The translations under genes and the position numbers were made by a program. The notes under the pieces were generated by a model, which saw only the letters and a program-made list of their open reading frames with translations, did not search any database and had not been told where the DNA came from. A stretch of 14,305 nucleotides of DNA from Sphaerochaetaceae bacterium (GTDB taxonomy: Bacteria > Spirochaetota > Spirochaetia > Sphaerochaetales > Sphaerochaetaceae): NCBI GenBank assembly GCA_024405065.1, contig JAKSPF010000012.1:1-14305 (forward strand), read 5' to 3'. Position 1 is the first letter of the stretch, and each line of letters starts with the position of its first letter. Positions 7,468-13,993 of this stretch are shown here, one piece after another.

Positions 7468-7770
7468 TCATCTGTTCTTTATCAGTCCGATTATGAAGTC
7501 AATGAGAGCTATTGAAGCGGTTACGCAACAGGAAATTCCCAAAGTCTTCCAAAACGTATTCTCTTTCTTCATCGTATTCAGGATAAGACTCGTTATAGGG
7601 TACGCAATCGGAAGCCCGCCGAAAAACAAAATTTCACCGCGCCTCAATGCAATGGTCCACTTGGGAAACTTCACATCATCATACGGTTCCGCTTTTGACA
7701 TATCCAATGCAGGCACACAAGAACAACAGAGACAAATCAAAACAAAAACGAGAACAGCCTTTCTAAGCAT
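7468..7770 (-). CDS. Small Cys-rich exported or membrane protein, unknown function
   Basis: I do not recognise this 100-residue protein with confidence. It starts with MLRK and a hydrophobic stretch to about residue 21 containing four cysteines (positions 13, 15, 16, 18). That could be a cleaved signal (VPA before residue 22) or a relaxed spirochaetal lipobox at C18. A segment with KFPKWTIALRRGEI, rich in aromatic and basic residues, follows at about 34-47. Two hydrophobic segments come next, about 47-65 and 76-97, the latter containing another Cys pair. Short Treponema membrane proteins with a P-x-W...LRR-x-EI...FG-x-P core are familiar to me, but this is a memory, not a search. The ATG overlaps the yggS stop by 8 bp and has GGAG motifs just upstream. 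Confidence 0.72.
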   Translation of the reverse strand: MLRKAVLVFVLICLCCSCVPALDMSKAEPYDDVKFPKWTIALRRGEILFFGGLPIAYPITSLILNTMKKENTFWKTLGISCCVTASIALIDFIIGLIKNR

Positions 7771-8437
7771 AACTCCTTGCTCCGAAAATCAATGTCCCGA
7801 TTCTGACTATCGTAGAACCGGCTCTGACCCCTGTCATGTAGTCTCCGCTCATTCCCATTGAAAGTTCGCTGAGACACAATCCGGGAAATCTATGCTCACA
7901 TTCTACTTTGAGTGAAGCCAGTTTTGCAAAGGCCTGCTCCGTCAACTTCTCTTTCATTGCGGCAGGGCAATTGACGGGACCTATTGTCATAAGTCCGCAA
8001 ATCCGGACATTTTTCATATTCAGTGAGGCTTCAACACAGTCAAAAAGCTCCTTTTCAGAACTGAAACCGCTCTTTGAGGTCTCACCTGATGTATTCATCT
8101 CAAGCAGAACCGGCATGATTTTTCCATGCCCTGCCGCACATGCGTCAATCTTTTCAAGAAGATGCAGTGAATCAACACTCTCAATCATATCAACAAGAGA
8201 AACAACCTTATTCACTTTGTTTGTCTGAAGGTGACCTATCATATGAATCTGAGCATCGGCAGGATGCCAATCGGAAAATTTGTCAATTATCTCCTGCACA
8301 TAGTTTTCACCGAAAATTCTGAATCCCGCATCGTAGGCTCTTTTTATATCTTCAAGCGGACGAGTCTTGGAAACCGCAACTATCCTGACGTTCCCGACCT
8401 CTCCTGTCAGCTTTTGAAAAATCTCCCGCATATCCAT
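7763..8437 (-). CDS. yggS: YggS-family pyridoxal-phosphate-binding protein (PLPBP)
   Basis: PLPBP proteins are single-domain TIM-barrel PLP binders that keep vitamin B6 and amino-acid pools balanced; they are not known enzymes. The 224-residue protein contains VAVSKTRP with the PLP lysine at K24, FGENYVQE at about 42-49, HMIGHLQTNKV, LLEMNTSGE, LMTIGP and the C-terminal LSMGMSGDYMTGVRAGSTIVRIGTLIFG phosphate-binding region (the longest run is split here: LSMGMSGDY, then RAGSTIVRIGT). The start ATG is 8435-8437 (or 8429-8431). An ORF start 16 codons further upstream adds residues unlike the family. No Shine-Dalgarno precedes it, and a promoter-like -10 ends 6 nt before the ATG, suggesting a leaderless message. 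It heads the left-hand gene run. Confidence 0.94.
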   Translation of the reverse strand: MDMREIFQKLTGEVGNVRIVAVSKTRPLEDIKRAYDAGFRIFGENYVQEIIDKFSDWHPADAQIHMIGHLQTNKVNKVVSLVDMIESVDSLHLLEKIDACAAGHGKIMPVLLEMNTSGETSKSGFSSEKELFDCVEASLNMKNVRICGLMTIGPVNCPAAMKEKLTEQAFAKLASLKVECEHRFPGLCLSELSMGMSGDYMTGVRAGSTIVRIGTLIFGARSYA

Positions 8438-8443
8438 GGTTGT

Positions 8444-8472
8444 ATTATGCCACTTACATCCGATCCGTACAA
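8444..8472 (-). promoter_or_regulatory. Candidate yggS promoter giving a leaderless transcript
   Basis: On the minus strand TTGTAC (8467-8472), a 17-bp spacer and CATAAT (8444-8449) resemble -35 and -10 boxes (three and five of six consensus bases). A start 7 nt after the -10 falls on the A of the yggS ATG at 8437. Resemblance only; the weak -35 lowers confidence. Confidence 0.4.
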
Positions 8473-8560
8473 TGTACCTCAGCATCGGTTACGCTCTTTC
8501 GTAGAACTTGAATCTGCAACCGGCTCTATTTTGAATTTACTCACCGGATCTTTTGAAATA

Positions 8561-8632
8561 TGACCGCGGTAGGATTTGAACCTACGACAACCAGTGTGTA
8601 AGACTGGGGCTCTCCCACTGAGCTACACGGCC
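8561..8632 (-). tRNA. tRNA-Val (anticodon UAC)
   Basis: The minus strand folds into a full 72-nt cloverleaf. The acceptor stem GGCCGTG pairs with CGCGGTC (wobbles at pairs 2 and 6), discriminator A. The D arm is GCTC/GAGC, the anticodon stem CCAGT/ACTGG with loop CTTACAC (anticodon TAC, Val). A 5-nt variable loop follows, then the T arm GTAGG-TTCAAAT-CCTAC. The 3' CCA is not encoded, so it must be added after processing. It stands alone with its own strong promoter. No clear terminator with a T run was seen before yggS, so read-through into yggS is possible. Confidence 0.97.
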
Positions 8633-8643
8633 GATTCGGTAAG

Positions 8644-8672
8644 ACTTTAGCAAATACTCAGTAAAAGGTCAA
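8644..8672 (-). promoter_or_regulatory. tRNA-Val promoter
   Basis: Minus strand: TTGACC (8667-8672), exact 17-bp spacer, TAAAGT (8644-8649) with a TGC extended -10 directly before it. A start near 8637 leaves about 5 nt of leader before the mature tRNA end. The strong -35, optimal spacing and extended -10 suit a stable-RNA gene. Confidence 0.75.
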
Positions 8673-8693
8673 CCGTACAATCACTCTGAATTA

Positions 8694-8721
8694 TTGACCT
8701 TTACAACGTGCGTTGGATAAT
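8694..8721 (+). promoter_or_regulatory. rex operon promoter
   Basis: TTGACC (8694-8699), 16-bp spacer and GATAAT (8716-8721) each match consensus at five of six positions. TAATAT at 8718-8723 with an 18-bp spacer is an overlapping alternative. The predicted start (8728-8730) is within 2 nt of the rex ATG. It is divergent from the tRNA-Val promoter, with 21 bp between the two -35 boxes. Confidence 0.7.
8704..8715. promoter_or_regulatory. Inverted repeat in rex promoter spacer, operator candidate
   Basis: CAACG-TG-CGTTG is a perfect 5-bp inverted repeat that fills the end of the rex -35/-10 spacer and touches the -10 box. A repressor bound here would block the rex promoter. It is not the classic Rex box (TTGTGA...TCACAA type), so either this Rex has a divergent site or another regulator binds. 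Short palindromes also arise by chance. Confidence 0.35.
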
Positions 8722-8729
8722 ATGGATGT

Positions 8730-9374
8730 ATGGATGAGAGTGTCGTTTCAAAACAGGCAATGCAGAGAATGCCGTACTACCTTCAGAAGCTGAAGGAAAT
8801 GCACGCAGAAGGAAAGACGGAAATATCGGCAAGGCTGTTTGCTGAAATGTTCGGATTCACAGAAATACAGGTCAGAAAAGATCTTGCCTCGGTAAGCAGC
8901 GTTCACGGAAAACCCAAAGTAGGATTCAAGATTTCACCGCTTATCGTTGATATTGAAAATGTTCTGGGTTTTAAGCATGAAAACAAGGCCGTGATTGTAG
9001 GTGCAGGTTCATTGGGACACGCACTTATGTCACACAAAGGATTTTCGGAATACGGTATTGAAATTGTTGCAGCGTTTGATGCAGATGAGGATAAAAAAGG
9101 AATTGAAATAAGCGGAAAACCCGTTTACGGAATGGAACAGATGCAGAAATTCTGCAATGAAAACAGAATTGAAATCGGAATAGTTGCAGTACCTCAGATT
9201 GCAGCACAGAGGGTATGTGACAGTTTGGTTTTATCCGGTATAAAGGCAATTTGGAATTTTGCTCCGTTACACCTCACCGTACCGAGAGGAATTTTAGTTC
9301 AAAATGAAAATATGGCAGCATCACTTGCAATGCTGTTCAAACATTTAAGAGGAGTGTCGGATGGTACTGATTAA
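8730..9374 (+). CDS. rex: Redox-sensing transcriptional repressor Rex
   Basis: Rex binds DNA when NAD+ is high and lets go when NADH rises, switching on fermentative or electron-sink genes. The protein is 214 residues, normal size. An N-terminal winged helix (about 7-66) has SKQAMQRMPYYLQKL and the recognition stretch LFAEMFGFTEIQVRKDL. A Rossmann domain carries GAGSLGHAL at 91-99, IGIVAVPQIAAQRV and KAIWNFAPLHL. A C-terminal helix (about 195-210), with NMAASLAMLFKHL, swaps between subunits in this family. The ATG at 8730 keeps the conserved start region; M11 would cut into it. No Shine-Dalgarno precedes the ATG, fitting a leaderless mRNA. The last 14 bp overlap the DUF4912 gene, so Rex heads an alpha-glucan operon. 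Confidence 0.95.
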   Translation: MDESVVSKQAMQRMPYYLQKLKEMHAEGKTEISARLFAEMFGFTEIQVRKDLASVSSVHGKPKVGFKISPLIVDIENVLGFKHENKAVIVGAGSLGHALMSHKGFSEYGIEIVAAFDADEDKKGIEISGKPVYGMEQMQKFCNENRIEIGIVAVPQIAAQRVCDSLVLSGIKAIWNFAPLHLTVPRGILVQNENMAASLAMLFKHLRGVSDGTD

Positions 9375-10050
9375 CATTGACAGACTTTCAGATTCGGAAC
9401 TCAAATACATCGCACAACAGGAAGAAATTGACAGCTGGCAGAATCTTTCACGTGAAGAACTGATTGAGGCAATTGAAGAAATTTATGATGCAGACAGAAC
9501 CGTTTCCGACATCAATGCTGCAAAGTATGTAAATTCTATTTCGGATGCCGGCTCGGATGTTCTCCAGTTCCCCGGAGTACGCCCTCTTCCACAATCATTC
9601 AGCGACTCTTTCATACACATGGTTCAAAGGGATTCCTGTTGGGCTCTTGCATTTTGGAACATAGGTGAAAATTTACGTAACCGCATTGAAAGTCTTAACG
9701 CTCAACTGGTAATAAAAACCTGTGCTTTAAGTAATAAAGACAAAATTGAAGAAAGTTATGAGATTGAAGTAGGAATGCATGATACTGAGTGGACAGTTGA
9801 AATGCCGTGGAGATACAAAAATTACAAGTTACAGTTGATTGCAAGAACGGTCACCAGAGATGAAATTATCTGCGAAAGCGGTACCGTTTACTGTGCCGGG
9901 TGCTATGTTGCGGATCATCCTGAACTGCTGAAAAAAGAGGACAGCTTCAAACTTCTGATTTCTCCCCTGATTGCAAAGGACGGGTCTGTACTTGCAAACA
10001 GAGATGTGGCATTGATAACGGAAACATACAGAAAGGAGACATTAAAATGA
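9361..10050 (+). CDS. DUF4912 protein with Rho-N/SAP-like N-terminus
   Basis: Function unknown. The first 45 or so residues (LSDSELKYIAQQEEID, then LSREELIEAIEEIYD) look like a Rho N-terminal or SAP-like helical module. The main part (about 75-225) fits DUF4912: LPQSFSDSFIHMVQRDSCWALAFW corresponds to the usual LP..Y......l..rDP.w..ayW, followed by an all-beta immunoglobulin-like or carbohydrate-binding-like stretch. No catalytic motif, signal peptide or membrane segment is visible. The ATG at 9361 has GAGGAG 6 nt upstream inside rex, overlaps rex by 14 bp and overlaps the branching-enzyme ATG by 4 bp (ATGA). DUF4912 genes commonly sit beside GH57 genes. A glucan-binding or enzyme-partner role is inferred from this. 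The domain call is from pattern memory. Confidence 0.85.
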   Translation: MVLINIDRLSDSELKYIAQQEEIDSWQNLSREELIEAIEEIYDADRTVSDINAAKYVNSISDAGSDVLQFPGVRPLPQSFSDSFIHMVQRDSCWALAFWNIGENLRNRIESLNAQLVIKTCALSNKDKIEESYEIEVGMHDTEWTVEMPWRYKNYKLQLIARTVTRDEIICESGTVYCAGCYVADHPELLKKEDSFKLLISPLIAKDGSVLANRDVALITETYRKETLK

Positions 10051-11684
10051 AGAGCAGAATGAATTTTATCTTCCACGCACATCTTCCTTTTGTCAGACAT
10101 CCGGAGTTCCCGAAATTTCTTGAGGAAGACTGGCTTTACGAAGCAATTAACGAATCTTACCTTCCTCTGTTGAGAATGTTGTACAAACTCAGGAATAAAG
10201 GAACGTCTTATCATCTTACCTTCTCCCTCTCCCCTACCTTGTGTTCAATGCTGTCCGACAATCTGCTCTGTGAACGATTTGTCGGCTATATCAACTCAAG
10301 AATAGAACTGGGAAACCTTGAGATTGACAGACTTTCAAACGAACCCGATATGCAGAAACTTGCGCTGATGTATCGGGATAATGCAAAAAAGAACCTTCAG
10401 TTTTTTCAGGAGGAATGTAAAGGAAACATTCTGAATGCATTTAACGCTCTCTCAAATGAGGGTTTCCTTGAACTTATAACAACTGCTGCAACGCATGCAT
10501 ATCTGCCGATTTATAAAAACAGTCCGTTGGCTGTGAATGCGCAAATAGAAACCGGGCTCATCCAGCATATCAGATTGTTTGACAGAAGTCCGGAGGGCTT
10601 CTGGTTACCTGAATGCGGTTATTATCCCACACTTGAAGAACTGCTCAAGCGCAACAACGTGAAGTGGACAAGCCTTGCCGCTCATTCTCTCTTGCTGTCG
10701 GAAGACAAACCTCAAAGAGGCAATTATGCACCGGTAAAATGTCCGAACGGACTTTGGTGTTTTGCAAGAGACAACAATCTTACAAGCCTTGTGTGGTCCG
10801 CAACAGACGGTTATCCGGCAGACCCGTGTTACAGAGAATTTTACAGAGATATAGGTTATGATCTTGATATAAACTACGTGAGACCGTTCATTCATGAACC
10901 AGATGTAAGAGTGTTTACCGGGTTCAAATACTGGGCAGTAACCGGTAAAACAGCCCAAAAGGTTCCGTACAGTCCTGAAGTTGCCGCAGAAAAAACAAAA
11001 GAACACGCAGAAGACTTTCTTAAGAACGTCAGAAACAGAACACTGTCACTTGAAGCTTCACTGGATTGTGACCCTGTTTACACACTCTCATTTGATGCAG
11101 AGCTTTTCGGTCACTGGTGGTTTGAAGGAGTGATGTGGCTTGAACACGTCATTACATCAACTGCAAAACAGAAAGATATTGAACTGATTACACCTTCGGT
11201 ATATATTGCAGAAGGCAATCCGGTACAGACAATGACTCCTGCTTTCTCTTCTTGGGGTGAAGGAGGCTGTTCACAGGTATGGGTTGATACCGCGTCAAAT
11301 TCAACATTTGTGAAACACACAATCAAAAGCATAGAAAGAATGTCCGAAATTGCCGTGAAATTTCCGAATCAGAAATCACTCAAGCAGAGATTCCTGAATC
11401 AGGCGGCAAGAGAGACTCTGCTTCTTATGTCAAGTGACTGGCCTTTCATTATGCATAACCATACAAGTGAAGAATATGCCAAAAAACGCCTTACAGGTCA
11501 TATTCAGAATCTGAATCTTGTTTATGACAACATGACAAAGAATGCAGTGAACACGGAATGGCTTGTCAAAGCAGAAAAGAGAAACAACATCTTTCCTCAG
11601 ATTGACTACAATATGTTCAATCCCGAACATCTTAAAAAGGACAGTCCGGTTTTTACAACCGACTTTACCTCAGAGCAAAAGTAA
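10047..11684 (+). CDS. GH57 1,4-alpha-glucan branching enzyme (DUF1957 type)
   Basis: GH57 branching enzymes cut an alpha-1,4 chain and rejoin it through an alpha-1,6 bond, building glycogen-like polymers in the cytoplasm. The 545-residue length matches the family. The N-terminus MNFIFHAHLPFVRHPE is the GH57 first motif. The nucleophile motif GFWLPECGY puts the catalytic Glu at 189. The acid/base motif TLSFDAELFGHWWFEG puts the catalytic Asp at 350, spacing like that of the characterised Thermococcus enzyme. A helical DUF1957 C-terminal domain (about 425-530) has RETLLLMSSDWPFI. No signal peptide. AAAGGAG lies 8 nt before the ATG. The gene overlaps DUF4912 by 4 bp and touches the next gene as TAATG. 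Branching specificity is inferred from domain type rather than shown. Confidence 0.92.
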   Translation: MKSRMNFIFHAHLPFVRHPEFPKFLEEDWLYEAINESYLPLLRMLYKLRNKGTSYHLTFSLSPTLCSMLSDNLLCERFVGYINSRIELGNLEIDRLSNEPDMQKLALMYRDNAKKNLQFFQEECKGNILNAFNALSNEGFLELITTAATHAYLPIYKNSPLAVNAQIETGLIQHIRLFDRSPEGFWLPECGYYPTLEELLKRNNVKWTSLAAHSLLLSEDKPQRGNYAPVKCPNGLWCFARDNNLTSLVWSATDGYPADPCYREFYRDIGYDLDINYVRPFIHEPDVRVFTGFKYWAVTGKTAQKVPYSPEVAAEKTKEHAEDFLKNVRNRTLSLEASLDCDPVYTLSFDAELFGHWWFEGVMWLEHVITSTAKQKDIELITPSVYIAEGNPVQTMTPAFSSWGEGGCSQVWVDTASNSTFVKHTIKSIERMSEIAVKFPNQKSLKQRFLNQAARETLLLMSSDWPFIMHNHTSEEYAKKRLTGHIQNLNLVYDNMTKNAVNTEWLVKAEKRNNIFPQIDYNMFNPEHLKKDSPVFTTDFTSEQK

Positions 11685-13972
11685 TGAAGACTTCAATAAT
11701 AATACACGGGCATTTTTATCAGCCACCCAGAGAAAACCCGTATACCGGGATGGTGCAGGAGCAACAGAGTGCAAATCCCTATGCCAATTGGAATGAAGCA
11801 GTATTTGCTACATGCTATATGCCTAATGCATGGTCAAGATATCTTTCACCTGATGGAAAAATAGTCAGTATAACCAACAATTACTGCTCAATTTCATCAA
11901 ACTTCGGTCCCACGCTTCTTAACTGGATAAAGGAAGAACATCCCGATTTTATTGAAAAACTGATTGAAGCGGACAAGTACAGCATTGAAAAAACCGGTCA
12001 CTCCAATTTTCTTGCCCAGTGTTACAACCATACAATAATGCCGTTGGACAGCACAGAAATCAAGCAAGTTGAAACTGCATGGGCACTGAAACATTACAAA
12101 AGGATATTCGGACACGAAAATGAAGGGTTTTGGTGCAGCGAGTGTGCAATAAACAAAGAAACAATAGACATTCTTTCCGAAAACGGAATAAAATTTGTTG
12201 TTTTATCACCTTGGCAGGCAGAATCAATAAACGGAATCAGACTGAAAGGATCCCCTGCTCCGTGTGACAGACCTTTCATAATAAAAGGTAAATCAGGACA
12301 GCTTGCAGCGTTCTTTTATGACCCTGAACTTGCAAGCGGTATCAGTTTCGGGCATCTTCTGAGAGACGCAGACAGTCTTTACGGAAAACTCTGTGAAATG
12401 AAAAACAGAAAAAATCCTGCGCTGATTCACTGGGCAACAGACGGAGAAATATACGGACACCATGAAGCATTCGGTGACATGGCTCTTGCTGCACTTATAA
12501 AAAAAATTGAAGAAGGACGTCTGTTTGAATTGACAAATTACGGTGCCTATCTTGAAAGTCACCCTGCAACTGAGACAGCTGAACTCAGAACCGGAAGTGA
12601 CGGATTAGGTTCATCGTGGTCATGTATTCACGGAGTAGGAAGATGGTACAAAGACTGCGGTTGTCATACCGGAGGAGATGAAAACTGGAACCAGAAATGG
12701 AGAGGTCCTCTCAGAACGGCATTTAAAAATCTTGAAATAACAGGAATGGAAATTTTCAGCAAAAATGTTGAAAAGATACTTGGCAGAACAGATTACGTAA
12801 ATCTTCTCAAAGACTACGGCGCAGTTTTATCCGGAGAAATCACTCAGGAAGCATTCACATCTTCTTTGAGAAAAAAAACAATAATAATGCTCACAGGTAA
12901 AGAGAGAACAGATATTGCAATTCTTCTTGAGGCAATTAAAAATATATTGTTTTCTTTTACAAGTTGCGGGTGGTTTTTCAATGATGTTTCCGGAATAGAA
13001 CCACGTCAAAACATCACTTATGCCTTAGCGGCCTGCTCTCTTCTGCAAAAATTCACGGACAAGGATTTACAGGCAGAACTTTTACAAGATCTGAAAGAGG
13101 CTGTAAGTAACATTAAAACCGAGGGAAATGCCTCCGATATAGCAAGAAAAAGCATCCCCAAAATTCCAGCCTATGCCTTTGCATCTGTTTTTTTCTGCAT
13201 GAACAGAATGACCGCACTGAGGGGAGATTTTATAAACAGGTTCGGAATATTCAAGCTGATTTCAATCTACACAAAAGACAGAATCGCATACAGGTTAAGG
13301 ATAGAAAATGTTGCCACATTGGAAAAATACAGCCTCAGTTGCACAACTGAAAATAAAAATAAAAACGCTGTTGTTCTCAACATAAAAAATGCTGATTCAG
13401 GAAAACAGTATGCAATTTCAAGCAAAAATATTCCGTCAGACATACTCGGAAAATGTGCAAAGTGGGTTGAACACAGGCTTGCAAGATGTATTGATATGGG
13501 TACTCTTGAGCTGATTTCAAAAAATATGGGTAATTATTTTATTCTTATGGATGCGGACAAAAAGCTGATAAATGAAAATGTTTTCTATGAAAACTTCAGC
13601 ATTGCACTAAGAATTATCAGGGAACACACATTATTCCGATTTCAGAAATATAAGTGGAGTGATATTCTGAAACTCATGAATCTGCTGGCGTATTATATAA
13701 GTCTCGCCGGAAACAATAATCTTATAAACAATATGAGTGAGCTTTTTGACAGCCAAATGGATTCATACGCCGCAGATGTGCTGACAGATTTAGGTGAAGA
13801 ACTGTCCGGAAAAATACTGAACACCCTGATTGTGGCAAGAGCAAACAGATTTGAGCCAAAAATCACGCTTATTCAAAATGCAATCTATCCTTATCTCTCA
13901 GGTGAAAAAAAACACAACCTCACTGAAGAAACCGTGACTCACCTCAGAGAAGAACTGAATTTTACAATGTAA
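11684..13972 (+). CDS. GH57 glycoside hydrolase with DUF3536 domain
   Basis: A second, larger GH57 protein (762 residues), unrelated in detail to its neighbour. The N-terminal catalytic barrel starts MKTSIIIHGHFYQPPRENP. It has GFWCSECAIN with the likely nucleophile Glu153, and HWATDGEIYGHHEAFGDMALA with likely acid/base Asp253. The region with SSWSCIHGVGRWYKDCGC and NWNQKWRGPLR (about 310-345), plus a long helical C-terminus, is typical of DUF3536 proteins. These are often annotated alpha-amylase/alpha-mannosidase, but the true substrate of this subgroup is not established to my knowledge. No signal peptide, so cytoplasmic. The start codon overlaps the previous stop by 1 bp (TAATG) with no strong ribosome-binding site, so reinitiation after the branching enzyme is likely. 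The C-terminal half is more Lys/Asn-rich, as often seen in a fast-evolving region. Confidence 0.9.
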   Translation: MKTSIIIHGHFYQPPRENPYTGMVQEQQSANPYANWNEAVFATCYMPNAWSRYLSPDGKIVSITNNYCSISSNFGPTLLNWIKEEHPDFIEKLIEADKYSIEKTGHSNFLAQCYNHTIMPLDSTEIKQVETAWALKHYKRIFGHENEGFWCSECAINKETIDILSENGIKFVVLSPWQAESINGIRLKGSPAPCDRPFIIKGKSGQLAAFFYDPELASGISFGHLLRDADSLYGKLCEMKNRKNPALIHWATDGEIYGHHEAFGDMALAALIKKIEEGRLFELTNYGAYLESHPATETAELRTGSDGLGSSWSCIHGVGRWYKDCGCHTGGDENWNQKWRGPLRTAFKNLEITGMEIFSKNVEKILGRTDYVNLLKDYGAVLSGEITQEAFTSSLRKKTIIMLTGKERTDIAILLEAIKNILFSFTSCGWFFNDVSGIEPRQNITYALAACSLLQKFTDKDLQAELLQDLKEAVSNIKTEGNASDIARKSIPKIPAYAFASVFFCMNRMTALRGDFINRFGIFKLISIYTKDRIAYRLRIENVATLEKYSLSCTTENKNKNAVVLNIKNADSGKQYAISSKNIPSDILGKCAKWVEHRLARCIDMGTLELISKNMGNYFILMDADKKLINENVFYENFSIALRIIREHTLFRFQKYKWSDILKLMNLLAYYISLAGNNNLINNMSELFDSQMDSYAADVLTDLGEELSGKILNTLIVARANRFEPKITLIQNAIYPYLSGEKKHNLTEETVTHLREELNFTM

Positions 13973-13993
13973 GGAGGAACTTTCAAAACTCCT

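Noticed and set aside
6982..7515. 177-codon plus-strand open frame antisense to the rluD-like gene
   Set aside because: It lies opposite a clearly conserved enzyme, has no ribosome-binding site of note and its product resembles nothing; it is a shadow frame.
8438..8485. Upstream ATG at 8485 as the start of yggS
   Set aside because: The 16 extra residues are unlike the family N-terminus, and the region carries promoter-like boxes. Its only support is the open frame.
8462..8529. Possible hairpin (CGGTTGC with GTAACCG) downstream of tRNA-Val as a terminator
   Set aside because: The loop is over 20 nt, one pair is a wobble, and no T run follows.
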